Positions 28,160 to 37,500 of a stretch of DNA of 64,000 nucleotides are shown piece by piece (position 1 is the first letter of the stretch; every line of letters begins with the position of its first letter). The stretch covers positions 1 to 64,000 of the forward strand of contig JAGRFM010000129.1 in assembly GCA_020446045.1 (NCBI GenBank), given 5' to 3'. The position numbers and the translations under genes were made by a program. Under the pieces are notes generated by a model. The model worked only from the letters and a program-made list of their open reading frames with translations, did not search any database and was not told where the DNA came from. This DNA is from Nitrosomonas sp. GTDB taxonomy: Bacteria > Pseudomonadota > Gammaproteobacteria > Burkholderiales > Nitrosomonadaceae.

Positions 28160-28311
28160 TAAATGGGTCTTAAAAAATCTTGTCGCGGGATACTAGACAG
28201 CATGAATTTAATCTGGTATTAGTTAATAGTCTTTTGAAAATTGAAAGACTGAAGAGCTGTTTTACACAATAATTCGTCATAATTTTTTAAAAAATATAGG
28301 AGATTTTTAGC

Positions 28312-28461
28312 ATGAAATACTCTTTGTTTATAGCAGCATTATTTACATTTTTCTTAGTCGGTTGCGGTGGTGATGGTGGAAAACCGGGGCAATATCCACC
28401 AAGCCTGTATGAAGATCCTGATACTGGCGAAAGACTTGGAGCTGATTCAGGTCAGAAATAA
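28312..28461 (+). CDS. Small Gly-rich lipoprotein A (49 residues)
   Basis: The product is MKYSLFIAALFTFFLVGCGG then DGGKPGQYPPSLYEDPDTGE and a short tail. The lipobox LVGC places the lipidated Cys at residue 18. A good AGGAGA ribosome site lies 8 bases before the ATG, and a strong terminator follows the stop, so this small gene is credible. The mature peptide is only about 32 residues, Gly/Pro/Asp-rich. A similar protein is encoded at 29298-29432. Function unknown. Confidence 0.75.
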   Translation: MKYSLFIAALFTFFLVGCGGDGGKPGQYPPSLYEDPDTGERLGADSGQK

Positions 28462-28464
28462 TGA

Positions 28465-28491
28465 GTTGATCAACCAATGTGGTTGATCAAC
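28465..28491 (+). repeat. Perfect inverted repeat after lipoprotein A
   Basis: GTTGATCAACC and GGTTGATCAAC (11 bases each) flank a 5-base loop, just past the TAA. With no T run it is more likely an mRNA-stabilising hairpin or a protein site than a terminator; the true terminator follows directly. Confidence 0.6.
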
Positions 28492-28494
28492 CCT

Positions 28495-28530
28495 CAAACG
28501 GCTCCTGTTAGTTATCAGGGGCCGTTTTTT
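28495..28530 (+). terminator. Rho-independent terminator after lipoprotein A
   Basis: CAAACGGCTCCTG pairs with CAGGGGCCGTTTTTT around an 8-base loop, with one mismatch, followed by a T run. It ends the small lipoprotein transcript. Confidence 0.85.
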
Positions 28531-28844
28531 ATTCAGGATTAACACCAGGGACAATTCTCTTCATCACAACTCCGACGCCATGCCATGTGAAATACCGTAA
28601 ATAATTAATTGAAGTCTGTCACATAGTGATGGCTTCACCGCTTATTTGAAATAACCCAACCACGCTTCTCATGCTTTGCCTGGCATTAATTCAAGGACAA
28701 CAAAAAATAATTCACTGATTGTTAACCTTCCCTTAAGGTCATGCCAAATACATTTCCTTACATATCAAATACAAGCTGCGTCGCCATCTTTTGCTCGCTC
28801 CTTGCACCTTGTATTAAAACTTGAATTTTTAGAGACGCCCTATT
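28531..28844. other. Gene-free stretch between terminator and repeat element
   Basis: No coding frame, tRNA or convincing promoter was seen in this ~310-base stretch. Its end (about 28780-28842) reads like a remnant of repeated DNA (GCTGCGTCGCC, then TTTTTAGAGACGCCC) but I could not find a second copy in the window. Confidence 0.4.
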
Positions 28845-29084
28845 AACCTAAAAACCTCAATTGGATGGTGCTTAGAGTACGTTGTTTTTTATTTTTGGCA
28901 AAGCGCATTGATGCGTAACAACCCGTTATTACAACGAATTGCAACACTGAAAAAATTAAAAAACAGCGTGCTATAAATAGCATTGTGTAATCTACCATTT
29001 GGGTGAAAGGATTTCCTTGAGATTGTTCTTTTTATTCAAAGAGTTTATGTTCTTTTAAACGGTCAATTGAGGTTTTCAGGATTA
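28845..29084. mobile_element. MITE-like ~240 bp element, copy 2
   Basis: The left end AACCTAAAAACCTCAATTG (28845-28863) and the right end CAATTGAGGTTTTCAGGATT (29064-29083) form a terminal inverted repeat. The interior carries the family order: GGATGGTGCTTAGAGT, a T-rich run, GGCAAAGCGC, a TAACAACCCGTTATTA palindrome, CAACGAATTGCAACAC and an ACCATTTGGGTGAAAGG block. Copy 3 at 31731-31969 shares these closely in the opposite orientation. It lies between the two small lipoprotein genes. Confidence 0.85.
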
Positions 29085-29297
29085 ATCATATAGCGCCAAT
29101 AATAATGAGCGAATGGGTAGTATATTACGCTCAAAAGTTTTATACTTAAATGTGTAGCATAAGTAGTAGGTTCTAATTAACTGTATTAAAATAAACGTGT
29201 AACTTTGAGTTATGATTTGGCTTTGCACAAGTTAATTAAGACATGGTATTTCTGTGCTTCGTTTTACGTACTTTATTTTTTATAAGGAAATTTAATA

Positions 29298-29432
29298 ATG
29301 AAACAAACTTTTTTAGCTTTGGTTTTAGCGTCTTTCTTCTTGGCAGCTTGCGGTGGCCCAGGTGGACAAGCCTTACCAGAAACTGAACGCGAGAATTTTG
29401 AAAAAATTCTTCAAGAAGAAGCTAATAAATAA
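29298..29432 (+). CDS. Small Gly-rich lipoprotein B (44 residues)
   Basis: The product is MKQTFLALVLASFFLAACGG followed by PGGQALPETERENFEKILQE and EANK. The lipobox LAAC puts the lipidated Cys at residue 18. A short helical charged tail follows the CGGPGG turn. An AAGGAAA ribosome site lies about 8 bases upstream and a strong terminator lies 21 bases downstream. The signal, lipobox and Cys-Gly-Gly start resemble lipoprotein A, from which it is separated by a repeat element. Function unknown. Confidence 0.75.
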   Translation: MKQTFLALVLASFFLAACGGPGGQALPETERENFEKILQEEANK

Positions 29433-29453
29433 GCATTTATAACAAGACATAAA

Positions 29454-29499
29454 AAAGGCAATAAAAAAACCGCCTAAAGGCGGTTTTTTTATTGCCTTT
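29454..29499. terminator. Bidirectional terminator between lipoprotein B and bamC
   Basis: A perfect 21-base-pair stem (29454-29474 with 29479-29499) has the loop TAAA. The GC core CCGCC/GGCGG is flanked by A and T runs, so it can stop transcription from both the small lipoprotein gene and the convergent bamC gene. Confidence 0.93.
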
Positions 29500-29507
29500 C
29501 GTCAAAA

Positions 29508-30659
29508 TCACTTCAACTGATCATGCAATAATTTTAAGATACCATCAGACACTGTTTTTGGAACAGGTGAATCATCTTCATTTAACACTGAAACCTTACT
29601 GGTATTGACTCCGGTTTCCTTGACCTGAATACGATATTTTGCAGCTCTGGCATGCGCATCTTCTTTGCTTCTCCAAAACATTAATCCCGACAGCAATCCA
29701 TCATCATCCCCTTCCTTAAAGCTATCGGCATCCGGATTGATATAACGCACGAAATAAATACCATCAATTCGGTTGCGATCTTCTACTGTAAAACCGATTC
29801 TATCCAACGACAGGCCAACACGACGCCACGCACGATCAAATGCCTCATTGACGACGAGAACATTTCCGGTACGCTGGTCGATATACGCTCTTTCTTGTGT
29901 AGAACCACTTGATGAAGCAGCCAGTTCAATTCTGGCGCGCTGTTCTTCTACGCCGAACCGAACCATCAGGCGCGACAGCATTTCCGCTTCCAGATTGGGG
30001 TCAGCAGGACGGGGCTGCCATATGGAACGATTAGTCGCTCCGCCTTCGAGTACTTCATCCATCCCCCGATGGCTGATATACACTTCTGTTGTTCCCATTT
30101 CGGTTCGCTCAAGCCGGGTGCGGAACTTGTCGCGTTCGGCGGTTGAATAGATGAAATCGAGAAAACGGGACAAAATATTACGGATGGGGTCCTGAGGTAT
30201 TTTTGCACGATTCTCCGCCCAGTCTGTTTCCATGATACCCGCTTCGGGGATCTCAATCTTAATCAGAAAACCGAGTTCCTGCCAGAATTCCTTGACAACC
30301 GGCCATACCGCTTCAGGCGGTTGCGGAACAACCAGCCAGCGCTGCGTACCGGAACGTTCGATATGAACGTTCTGAATCGACATAGGCAACAACGTAGACG
30401 ACCCCGCATTCTGTTGAACGCCGCTACCTTGAGAATAAGCAGAAAATGTTGTGCCGCCGGAAGCGGTATCCGGTATGGAATACCGCTCATCCGTGGTCGG
30501 TGTAATCAGATCCGGCGGTACGTCCAAAGGTGGCAACCTGCCTGCCGATTTATAATCAATTTCTTTATACTCCGGAAACAAAGTACACCCGGCAATCGTG
30601 ACTGACAGAATGCCCCCTGCGGTACAAGCGATCACAGTACGCCATCGCATTTTAGCCAT
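29508..30659 (-). CDS. bamC: Outer-membrane assembly lipoprotein BamC
   Basis: The 383-residue lipoprotein has a signal ending in TIAGC (Cys25) and the conserved unstructured start SAGRLPPLDVPPDLITP, which in E. coli BamC binds BamD. Two helix-grip domains follow, the first around residues 100-210 (RWLVVPQPPEAVWPVVKEFW, then GIMETDWAENRA) and the second at the C-terminal side (VLVVNEAFDRAWRRVGLSLD). It is an accessory part of the BAM complex that inserts beta-barrel proteins. It lies one base after dapA, the conserved dapA-bamC order. Confidence 0.93.
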   Translation of the reverse strand: MAKMRWRTVIACTAGGILSVTIAGCTLFPEYKEIDYKSAGRLPPLDVPPDLITPTTDERYSIPDTASGGTTFSAYSQGSGVQQNAGSSTLLPMSIQNVHIERSGTQRWLVVPQPPEAVWPVVKEFWQELGFLIKIEIPEAGIMETDWAENRAKIPQDPIRNILSRFLDFIYSTAERDKFRTRLERTEMGTTEVYISHRGMDEVLEGGATNRSIWQPRPADPNLEAEMLSRLMVRFGVEEQRARIELAASSSGSTQERAYIDQRTGNVLVVNEAFDRAWRRVGLSLDRIGFTVEDRNRIDGIYFVRYINPDADSFKEGDDDGLLSGLMFWRSKEDAHARAAKYRIQVKETGVNTSKVSVLNEDDSPVPKTVSDGILKLLHDQLK

Positions 30660-30660
30660 G

Positions 30661-31548
30661 TTATTCCTTTACTTCAAAAGTCTGCGCCAAATCCATGGCT
30701 TCTTTTACACGAGAATGATAGTGACCGGATAAACGGATTAAAGGCAGACGAATACCGTTTTCGATCAGTCCCATTTGAGCCACCGCCCATTTTACCGGTA
30801 TGGGGTTCGCTTCAACAAACAAATCGGTATGCAGAAGCATCAGCTTATTATTGATCAAACGCGCTGTTTGCAGTTCACCTGCCAGTGCTGCGGCACACAT
30901 ATCATGCATCAGCTTGGGTGCCACATTCGCAGTAACGGAAATCACGCCATGCCCGCCAAGAAGCATCAATGCCAATGCACTCACATCGTCACCGCTGTAT
31001 ATGGCAAAATCATCCGGTGCGCGGCGCAGTAAATCACAACCGCGGCCTATATCGCCCGTGGCATCCTTGATGCCAATGATATTGGGAACTTGAGCCAGGC
31101 GCAGCGCTGTGTCATTGGCGATATCTGCGACCGTTCTGCCGGGAACATTGTATAGGATATGCGGAATATCGACTGCCTCTGCAATTGCTTTGAAATGCTG
31201 AAAAAGCCCTTCCTGAGTCGGCTTGTTATAATAAGGCGCTACTGAAAGACAGGCATTGACACCGGCATCTTTAGCATAAACCGATAAATCGATGGCTTCA
31301 CGCGTCGAATTGGCACCAGTACCCGCAATAACAGGAATACGTCCATTTGCATGCTCCACGGCGACCTGCATCAGCAAATGGTGTTCTTCGAAATCGACAG
31401 TTGGTGATTCTCCGGTTGTTCCCACAACGACAATGCCGTCGGTATTCTGCGCAATATGAAAATCAATCAGCGCTCGAAAACGTTCCAGATCCAAACCGCC
31501 GTCTTCAAACATCGGCGTCACGATGGCAACCAAGCTACCTTTAAACAT
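30661..31548 (-). CDS. dapA: 4-hydroxy-tetrahydrodipicolinate synthase
   Basis: At 295 residues this is a standard DapA (beta/alpha)8 lyase. [14 protein letters not shown] carries the pyruvate-carboxylate binding Thr pair, [13 protein letters not shown] the catalytic Tyr, and [13 protein letters not shown] the Schiff-base Lys. It condenses pyruvate with aspartate semialdehyde in the first committed step towards diaminopimelate and lysine. dapC and dapD for later steps are also in the window at 44-46 kb. dapA and bamC form an operon. Confidence 0.97.
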   Translation of the reverse strand: MFKGSLVAIVTPMFEDGGLDLERFRALIDFHIAQNTDGIVVVGTTGESPTVDFEEHHLLMQVAVEHANGRIPVIAGTGANSTREAIDLSVYAKDAGVNACLSVAPYYNKPTQEGLFQHFKAIAEAVDIPHILYNVPGRTVADIANDTALRLAQVPNIIGIKDATGDIGRGCDLLRRAPDDFAIYSGDDVSALALMLLGGHGVISVTANVAPKLMHDMCAAALAGELQTARLINNKLMLLHTDLFVEANPIPVKWAVAQMGLIENGIRLPLIRLSGHYHSRVKEAMDLAQTFEVKE

Positions 31549-31730
31549 GACAATTTATCCAAACAAAAAGGGATATTTTACCTGAAACTGACCCGGCAGA
31601 AATCCCTTCAAAGGACATACTCCGGTAAATTCACAAAATAAACGTCACAATGAAGAATGTTGCCATCAACTGAAAATGATCGTGTTCCGAACAATCTGCA
31701 GCAACAATCCACTCAATCCATCACAACCTT

Positions 31731-31969
31731 AATCCTAAATACCTCAGTTGACCGTTACAAGGAAATGCAACTAAATGAATAAAAATATAAATTTCTTCAA
31801 AATGCCTTAACCTGAATGGTGAACGCCACTATGATGCTTATAGCCCATTGTTTTTTACTTTTTGCGGTGTTGCAATTCGTTGTAATAACGGGTTATTACG
31901 CCTCATTGCGTCTTGCCAAAAATAAAAAACAAAGCACTCTAAGCACCATCCAACTGAGGTTTTTAGGTT
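31731..31969. mobile_element. MITE-like ~240 bp element, copy 3, overlapping the clpB stop
   Basis: The ends AATCCTAAATACCTCAGTTG (31731-31750) and CAACTGAGGTTTTTAGGTT (31951-31969) form the terminal inverted repeat. The interior matches copy 2 in reverse orientation, including AACGGGTTATTA, CAATTCGTTGTAA and AAAACAAAGCACTCTAAGCA. The right end runs into the clpB reading frame and supplies most of its TAA stop (31968-31970). It occupies most of the interval between dapA and clpB. Confidence 0.87.
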
Positions 31970-34556
31970 AATGGGTTTTTGAGAATCGCATCCGGCCATC
32001 CTCACAATCCACCGCCACAGTATCCTTAGCCGCAAAATGTCCTTCCAGGATTTCTTTGGCCAACGGATTTTCAATTTGGGCCTGGATAGCCCGCTTCAAT
32101 GGCCGTGCACCAAAAACCGGATCAAATCCGGCCTGCGATAATTCGGACAACGCCGTATCGCTGACCTGCAAATGGATATCCATGGCCGCCAGGCGTTTTT
32201 CAAGATACTGCAATTGGATGCGCGCAATCGATTGAATATGCTTTTCATCAAGTGCATGAAACACGACCACTTCATCGATACGATTGATAAATTCAGGACG
32301 GAAATACGTTTTGACCTCACCCATTACAGCGTCTTTGACTGTTTGGTAATCCTGGCCATGCATTTCCTGAATCATATTTGATCCAAGATTGGACGTCATG
32401 ACAATCACCGTATTTTTAAAATCAACCGTTCTGCCCTGTCCATCCGTCATACGGCCGTCATCGAGTACTTGCAGCAATACATTAAATACATCCGGATGCG
32501 CTTTTTCAACTTCGTCGAGCAAAATCACCGCATAGGGTTTTCTGCGCACAATTTCAGTCAGATAACCGCCTTCCTCGTAACCGACATACCCCGGCGGCGC
32601 ACCAATCAAACGCGCTACCGAATGTTTTTCCATGAATTCGGACATATCCACCCGGACAAGATGATCCTCCGAATCAAACAAAAATCCGGCCAACGCTTTA
32701 CACAGTTCGGTTTTACCAACGCCTGTCGGCCCCAGGAACAAAAATGAACCATATGGGCGATTGGGATCGGCAAGACCGGCGCGGGAACGGCGTATCGCAT
32801 CCGAGACCAACTGCACGGCTTCATCCTGACCGACTACACGTTCATGCAGTTTTTGTTCCATCAACAGCAGTTTTTCGCGTTCTCCCTGCATCATTTTGGA
32901 AACCGGAATACCCGTCGCACGCGCAACAACCTCGGCAATTTCCTCCGCACCAACCTGGGTGCGCAGCAATTTAAGCTTCTCAGTTTCCACTGCTGCTTTC
33001 ACACCCTCCTGCGATTTCAGCTGCGACTCCAGTTGCGGCAGGCGACCGTATTGCAACTCGGAAACTCTTTGCCAGTCATTCTTGCGTGTGGCGGATTCAA
33101 TCTCGAGTCTGACCTTTTCGATTTCTTCCTTAATCTGCTGGGAACCTTGAATCTGCGATTTCTCGGTTTTCCAGATATCCTCAAGGTCTGCGTATTCACG
33201 TTCTTTCTCGGCAATTTCTTCTTCCAGCAATTGCAGCCGCTTGCGTGAAGCTTCATCCTGCTCTTTTTTGATCGCTTCGCGCTCGATCTTAAGCTGAATC
33301 AAACGCCTGTCGAGTTTATCCATCGCTTCCGGCTTGGAATCGATTTCCATACGAATACGCGCAGCCGCTTCATCGATCAAGTCGATCGCCTTATCCGGTA
33401 AAAACCGATCGGTGATGTAGCGATTGGATAATTCGGCTGCCGCAACAATCGCCGGATCAGTAATGTCTACGCCATGATGGACTTCATATTTTTCCTGCAA
33501 GCCCCTCAAAATGGCGATCGTGGCATCGACGGTCGGTTCTTCTACCAGAACTTTCTGAAAACGCCGTTCGAGCGCGGCGTCTTTTTCAATGTATTTGCGG
33601 TATTCATCGAGTGTTGTAGCACCAACGCAATGCAATTCGCCTCGGGCCAACGCCGGTTTAAGCATATTGCCGGCATCCATCGCGCCTTCCGCTTTGCCGG
33701 CACCTACCATGGTATGCAATTCATCGATAAAAACGATGGTATTACCTTCATCCTGCGCCAGTTCTTTCAATACCGATTTCAACCGTTCTTCAAATTCACC
33801 GCGGTATTTTGCTCCCGCCAGCAATGCGGCCATATCCAGTGACAAAACACGCTTGTTTTTTAGATTCTCAGGCACTTCACCATTGATAATCCGTTGCGCC
33901 AGGCCTTCCACTATCGCTGTCTTCCCGACCCCCGGTTCGCCAATCAAAACCGGATTATTCTTGGTACGCCGCTGTAAAACCTGAATCGCACGGCGAATTT
34001 CATCGTCGCGGCCGATGACGGGATCAAGTTTACCCTGACGGGCACGCTCGGTCAGATCCAGCGTATATTTCTTCAACGCTTCACGGCTGCCTTCCGCTTC
34101 CGCACTGTTGACCTGCTCGCCACCACGCACGGCAGTAATTGCTTTCTCCAATGCGTCATAACTGGCGCCATGTTCCTTCAGTAATACTCCGGTTTCGTTT
34201 TTATCTTTTAGCACCGCCAGCAGAAACATTTCCGACGCGATATACTGGTCACCGCGTTGCTGTGCTTCTTTGTCCGCCAGATTAAGCAGATTGGCGAGAT
34301 TCCGTGACAAATTAACTTCACCGCCGGTACCTTCTATTTTTGGCATCCGTTGCAGACTGTTTTTTAACGCATCACGCAATGGCGCAACATTTGCACCGCA
34401 ACGTTGAAGCAACGATGCCGTGGCACCGTCTTCCTGCTGCATCAACGCCAGCAGCAAATGAACGGGTTCAATATAAGCATGATCCTGCCCGACAGCGATA
34501 CTTTGTGCATCGGCCAGAGCTTGCTGGAATTTTGTCGTTAGTTTGTCAAAACGCAT
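31968..34556 (-). CDS. clpB: ATP-dependent chaperone ClpB
   Basis: From ATG 34554-34556 ([20 protein letters not shown]) the protein is 862 residues, normal for ClpB. It has the N-terminal double ClpN domain, the first AAA module ([13 protein letters not shown] near 205), the long coiled-coil middle domain (about 400-530) and the second AAA module ([14 protein letters not shown] near 608, then [13 protein letters not shown]). ClpB works with DnaK to rescue proteins from aggregates after heat shock. A sigma-32 type promoter lies just upstream. Its last codons (SKTH) and stop overlap the end of a repeat element, so the extreme C-terminus may differ from that of relatives. Confidence 0.97.
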   Translation of the reverse strand: MRFDKLTTKFQQALADAQSIAVGQDHAYIEPVHLLLALMQQEDGATASLLQRCGANVAPLRDALKNSLQRMPKIEGTGGEVNLSRNLANLLNLADKEAQQRGDQYIASEMFLLAVLKDKNETGVLLKEHGASYDALEKAITAVRGGEQVNSAEAEGSREALKKYTLDLTERARQGKLDPVIGRDDEIRRAIQVLQRRTKNNPVLIGEPGVGKTAIVEGLAQRIINGEVPENLKNKRVLSLDMAALLAGAKYRGEFEERLKSVLKELAQDEGNTIVFIDELHTMVGAGKAEGAMDAGNMLKPALARGELHCVGATTLDEYRKYIEKDAALERRFQKVLVEEPTVDATIAILRGLQEKYEVHHGVDITDPAIVAAAELSNRYITDRFLPDKAIDLIDEAAARIRMEIDSKPEAMDKLDRRLIQLKIEREAIKKEQDEASRKRLQLLEEEIAEKEREYADLEDIWKTEKSQIQGSQQIKEEIEKVRLEIESATRKNDWQRVSELQYGRLPQLESQLKSQEGVKAAVETEKLKLLRTQVGAEEIAEVVARATGIPVSKMMQGEREKLLLMEQKLHERVVGQDEAVQLVSDAIRRSRAGLADPNRPYGSFLFLGPTGVGKTELCKALAGFLFDSEDHLVRVDMSEFMEKHSVARLIGAPPGYVGYEEGGYLTEIVRRKPYAVILLDEVEKAHPDVFNVLLQVLDDGRMTDGQGRTVDFKNTVIVMTSNLGSNMIQEMHGQDYQTVKDAVMGEVKTYFRPEFINRIDEVVVFHALDEKHIQSIARIQLQYLEKRLAAMDIHLQVSDTALSELSQAGFDPVFGARPLKRAIQAQIENPLAKEILEGHFAAKDTVAVDCEDGRMRFSKTH

Positions 34557-34590
34557 TAAATTCTCCCATAGTAGTTTATTGCTCACTACG

Positions 34591-34616
34591 TGGGGGAGTT
34601 CACTGAAATTTCAACC
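34591..34616 (-). promoter_or_regulatory. Sigma-32 (heat-shock) type promoter of clpB
   Basis: On the minus strand GGTTGAAA is followed, 13 bases after TTGAAA, by CCCCCA, close to the heat-shock consensus CTTGAAA-N13-CCCCAT. It lies about 35 bases upstream of the clpB ATG, and clpB is a classic RpoH target. Confidence 0.8.
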
Positions 34617-34690
34617 CGTCGATCATGTGCTTCTCTGATTTAAAAACACACCTGGCGAATCAAAACAAATCGATGCTGCCTTTTGAAACG

Positions 34691-35968
34691 TTATAACCTC
34701 CAGCGCCTGTCCAATTGCCGCGTACCGATCAAATGCATTGAATCTTCTTGACTCTGGTTATATTTATGCCACTGACGAACCAATGCCATGATAATCGTCA
34801 TAAACAAACCAAATAAGATAATGACGACATAGATATGCACTTCAAAGTAAATCAACAAGGCGTATAGAGACAGCATCATCAGGATACTCAGATTTTCATT
34901 GAAATTCTGTACGGCAATCGAATGGCCTGCACCCATCAGAATATAACCGCGATGCTGTAGCAAGGCATTCATTGGCACAACAAAAAAACCGGCCATACCG
35001 CCGATTAATATCAGCAGAAAGACAGCAATCCACAAATCATGCACAAAAATCATGAGCATGACCACCAGTCCCGTGGCAAATCCCATTGGAAGAACCGATA
35101 ACGACCGTTTTAACGATACCGTACGTGCCGCCATCACTGCGCCGATAGCGATACCCAACGCAACAACGCCCTGTAACTGGGCAGCCTTGTTCAGCTGGTA
35201 ACCCAGCGCAACTTCTGCCCACTTAATGACAATAAACTGCAGCGTCGCACCAGCTCCCCAGAATAAGGTCGTCACAGCCAGTGAAATCTGACCCAGCTTA
35301 TCTATCCATAACAACTTTACGCAATGGGCAAATTCCTGAATTAAATAAATCGGATTTTTTTTCGGAATACGGTGATCAATGCCGGTATTGGGAATAAACA
35401 GATTAAATATCGCTGCTACAAGGTAAACGATTGCAACAACAAAAATACTCATTTCTATGGTCGTATCAATAAATGCAAAATCCAGCATCAGCAAACGTTC
35501 CGAAACTGAAGGCGTTATTAAAACCCCGCCGAGAACCGTTCCCAAAACGATAGATGCTACGGTCAGCCCTTCAATCCAGCCATTAGCAATAACCAGTTTT
35601 TCGGGCGGTAACAATTCGGTTAAAATGCCGTATTTTGCAGGCGAATAAGCAGCGGCTCCCAAACCAATAACCGCATAGGCCATCAACGCGGAATATTGAT
35701 GCATGGCCAGAAATAACAACCCACAGCCCACAATTTTGATGCTGTTACTGATGAACATGACCCGGCCTTTGGGTATGGAATCAGCAAAAGCACCCACAAA
35801 TGGAGCCAGAATGACGTAAAACAAAACAAAAACAAACTTAAGGAACGGTGTCAAAAAAGCAGGCGCGTGCAAATCGATTAACAAGGCGATGGCCACAACC
35901 AGCAGTGCATTGTCTGCAAGGGACGAAAAAAATTGCGCAGCCATAATTGTATAAAAACCGCGATTCAA
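34691..35968 (-). CDS. lplT: Lysophospholipid transporter LplT
   Basis: The 425-residue major facilitator protein opens with MNRGFYTIMAAQFFSSLADN and has the LplT-typical AYSPAKYGILTELLPPEKLV block near residue 105 and NGWIEGLTVASIVLG after it. About twelve membrane helices are apparent. LplT flips lysophospholipids such as lyso-PE inward for re-acylation. The acyltransferase Aas, its usual partner, is not adjacent here and is not fused. A GGGAGATA site precedes the ATG. It is divergent from alr across a 342-base gap. Confidence 0.92.
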   Translation of the reverse strand: MNRGFYTIMAAQFFSSLADNALLVVAIALLIDLHAPAFLTPFLKFVFVLFYVILAPFVGAFADSIPKGRVMFISNSIKIVGCGLLFLAMHQYSALMAYAVIGLGAAAYSPAKYGILTELLPPEKLVIANGWIEGLTVASIVLGTVLGGVLITPSVSERLLMLDFAFIDTTIEMSIFVVAIVYLVAAIFNLFIPNTGIDHRIPKKNPIYLIQEFAHCVKLLWIDKLGQISLAVTTLFWGAGATLQFIVIKWAEVALGYQLNKAAQLQGVVALGIAIGAVMAARTVSLKRSLSVLPMGFATGLVVMLMIFVHDLWIAVFLLILIGGMAGFFVVPMNALLQHRGYILMGAGHSIAVQNFNENLSILMMLSLYALLIYFEVHIYVVIILFGLFMTIIMALVRQWHKYNQSQEDSMHLIGTRQLDRRWRL

Positions 35969-36310
35969 AATATCTCCCTAGTCTTCTATGAATGTTGTCA
36001 TGTTGTGAGGATACCCCGTTAATCAAAAATGGTTTATACCATGAAATGGTCTAAAGACGCACAACATCCACAAATAAAAGGAAATCAAACCGCCAAGGCG
36101 ACGGTTATTGAAATCTGAGATTTTTTACATTTAAAGCCACAAACATTCGAAAAAAAGAAGACTTGAATTATCATAGACGCTTTTTGTTTTACGATAGTCT
36201 GTGTCCCGGAACAGACACAGCAACCCCAGAAATACACGCAATCCATTGAATTATAGTTATATCCAATCAATGCAAAGGGCTGTTGAAGCCTTATAAAATA
36301 CAGACAAAAG
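35969..36310. other. Divergent lplT/alr intergenic region
   Basis: This 342-base gap must hold promoters for both genes, but I cannot place them with confidence. It includes a small hairpin (CTGTGTC and GACACAG, 36199-36220, 8-base loop) that does not look like a terminator. No tRNA or small gene was seen. Confidence 0.4.
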
Positions 36311-37405
36311 ATGCCCCGCCCTATTCTTGCCTACATTAATCAAGCCGCATTGGCACATAATTTGTCAATAACACGCCGCTATGCGCCCCATGCACGCATT
36401 ACGGCGGTGATCAAAGCCAATGCTTATGGTCATGGTCTAATGCAGACTGCCGATGCACTCAAAAGTACCGATGGTTTTGCATTACTGGAACTGGAAGCTG
36501 CGATCAACCTACGCGATGCTGGCTATAATAATCTGCCCATACTGTTGCTCGAAGGTTTTTTTTCAACGCATGAACTGGCTTTATTCGAAAAATACCGGCT
36601 CAGTACGGTTATTCATCACGAAGAACAAATTGAAATGCTCGCCAATTGCAAACAACGAGGTTTGAATGTTTTTCTGAAAATCAACACGGGTATGAATCGG
36701 TTAGGATTTGAACCGAAATGCCTTCCGACATTACTTGAACGATTATCTGCCAATCCGGCAATTGCCGGCATTACAGTTATGTCACATTTCGCAACGGCGG
36801 ATGAAGTAAGTCATAATAATAATTTCATGCGGCAACTGCAGCTATTTGATAAAACCACACGGATTAATCCAAAGTTACCGCACTCTCTGGCCAATTCAGC
36901 CGCAATTATCCGGTACCCGGAAACACACAGAGATTGGGTACGGCCTGGTCTCATGTTATATGGCGCATCGCCTTTCAGCGATCAATCGGCTACTGAAATT
37001 GGATTAATTCCGGCCATGATGCTGACCAGCAAGATCATCGCCATTCAACATTTGAAACAAGGCGACCAAGTCGGTTACGGTTGCAATTTTCAGGCAGACA
37101 AACCGATGCGAATCGGTATTGTTGCCTGTGGATATGCCGACGGTTATCCGCGTCATGCGCCAACCGGAACGCCGGTATTAATTAACAATCAAAGATGCCG
37201 GTTAGTCGGTAGAGTATCGATGGATATGCTTACTGTCGACATCACCGAGGCAACCGATGTTCAGCTGAACAATCCGGTCATTCTATGGGGAAAAGGTTTG
37301 CCTGTTGAAGAAATTGCCCATTATGCCGGGACGGTCAGTTATGAATTACTCTGTGCGGTTTCAACACGCGTAAAATTGGTGGTCGAACAAGTCCCAGCGG
37401 AATAA
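36311..37405 (+). CDS. alr: Alanine racemase
   Basis: The 364-residue enzyme has the PLP-lysine motif ITAVIKANAYGHG near residue 33, SHFATADE near 158 and the catalytic Tyr segment QVGYGCNFQADKPMRIGIVA near 255. Other fold-III blocks are GLMLYGASPF and GRVSMDMLTVD. It interconverts L- and D-alanine for peptidoglycan. D-alanine users and makers nearby include dacA and dat at 58.8-60.9 kb. The pairing with lplT on the opposite strand is seen in other betaproteobacteria. Confidence 0.96.
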   Translation: MPRPILAYINQAALAHNLSITRRYAPHARITAVIKANAYGHGLMQTADALKSTDGFALLELEAAINLRDAGYNNLPILLLEGFFSTHELALFEKYRLSTVIHHEEQIEMLANCKQRGLNVFLKINTGMNRLGFEPKCLPTLLERLSANPAIAGITVMSHFATADEVSHNNNFMRQLQLFDKTTRINPKLPHSLANSAAIIRYPETHRDWVRPGLMLYGASPFSDQSATEIGLIPAMMLTSKIIAIQHLKQGDQVGYGCNFQADKPMRIGIVACGYADGYPRHAPTGTPVLINNQRCRLVGRVSMDMLTVDITEATDVQLNNPVILWGKGLPVEEIAHYAGTVSYELLCAVSTRVKLVVEQVPAE

Positions 37406-37416
37406 AAGATAACACC

Positions 37417-37449
37417 AGGTACTGGCATCCTATAACAGATCCAGTACCT
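37417..37449. terminator. Possible bidirectional hairpin between alr and the parvulin gene
   Basis: AGGTACTGG and CCAGTACCT pair over 9 bases with a 15-base loop, between convergent genes. No clear T run follows, so it is only a possible terminator. Confidence 0.35.
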
Positions 37450-37500
37450 TACCCTTAATACACTATAAACACGATAACGTATTAGAGGGTGTTACAATAT

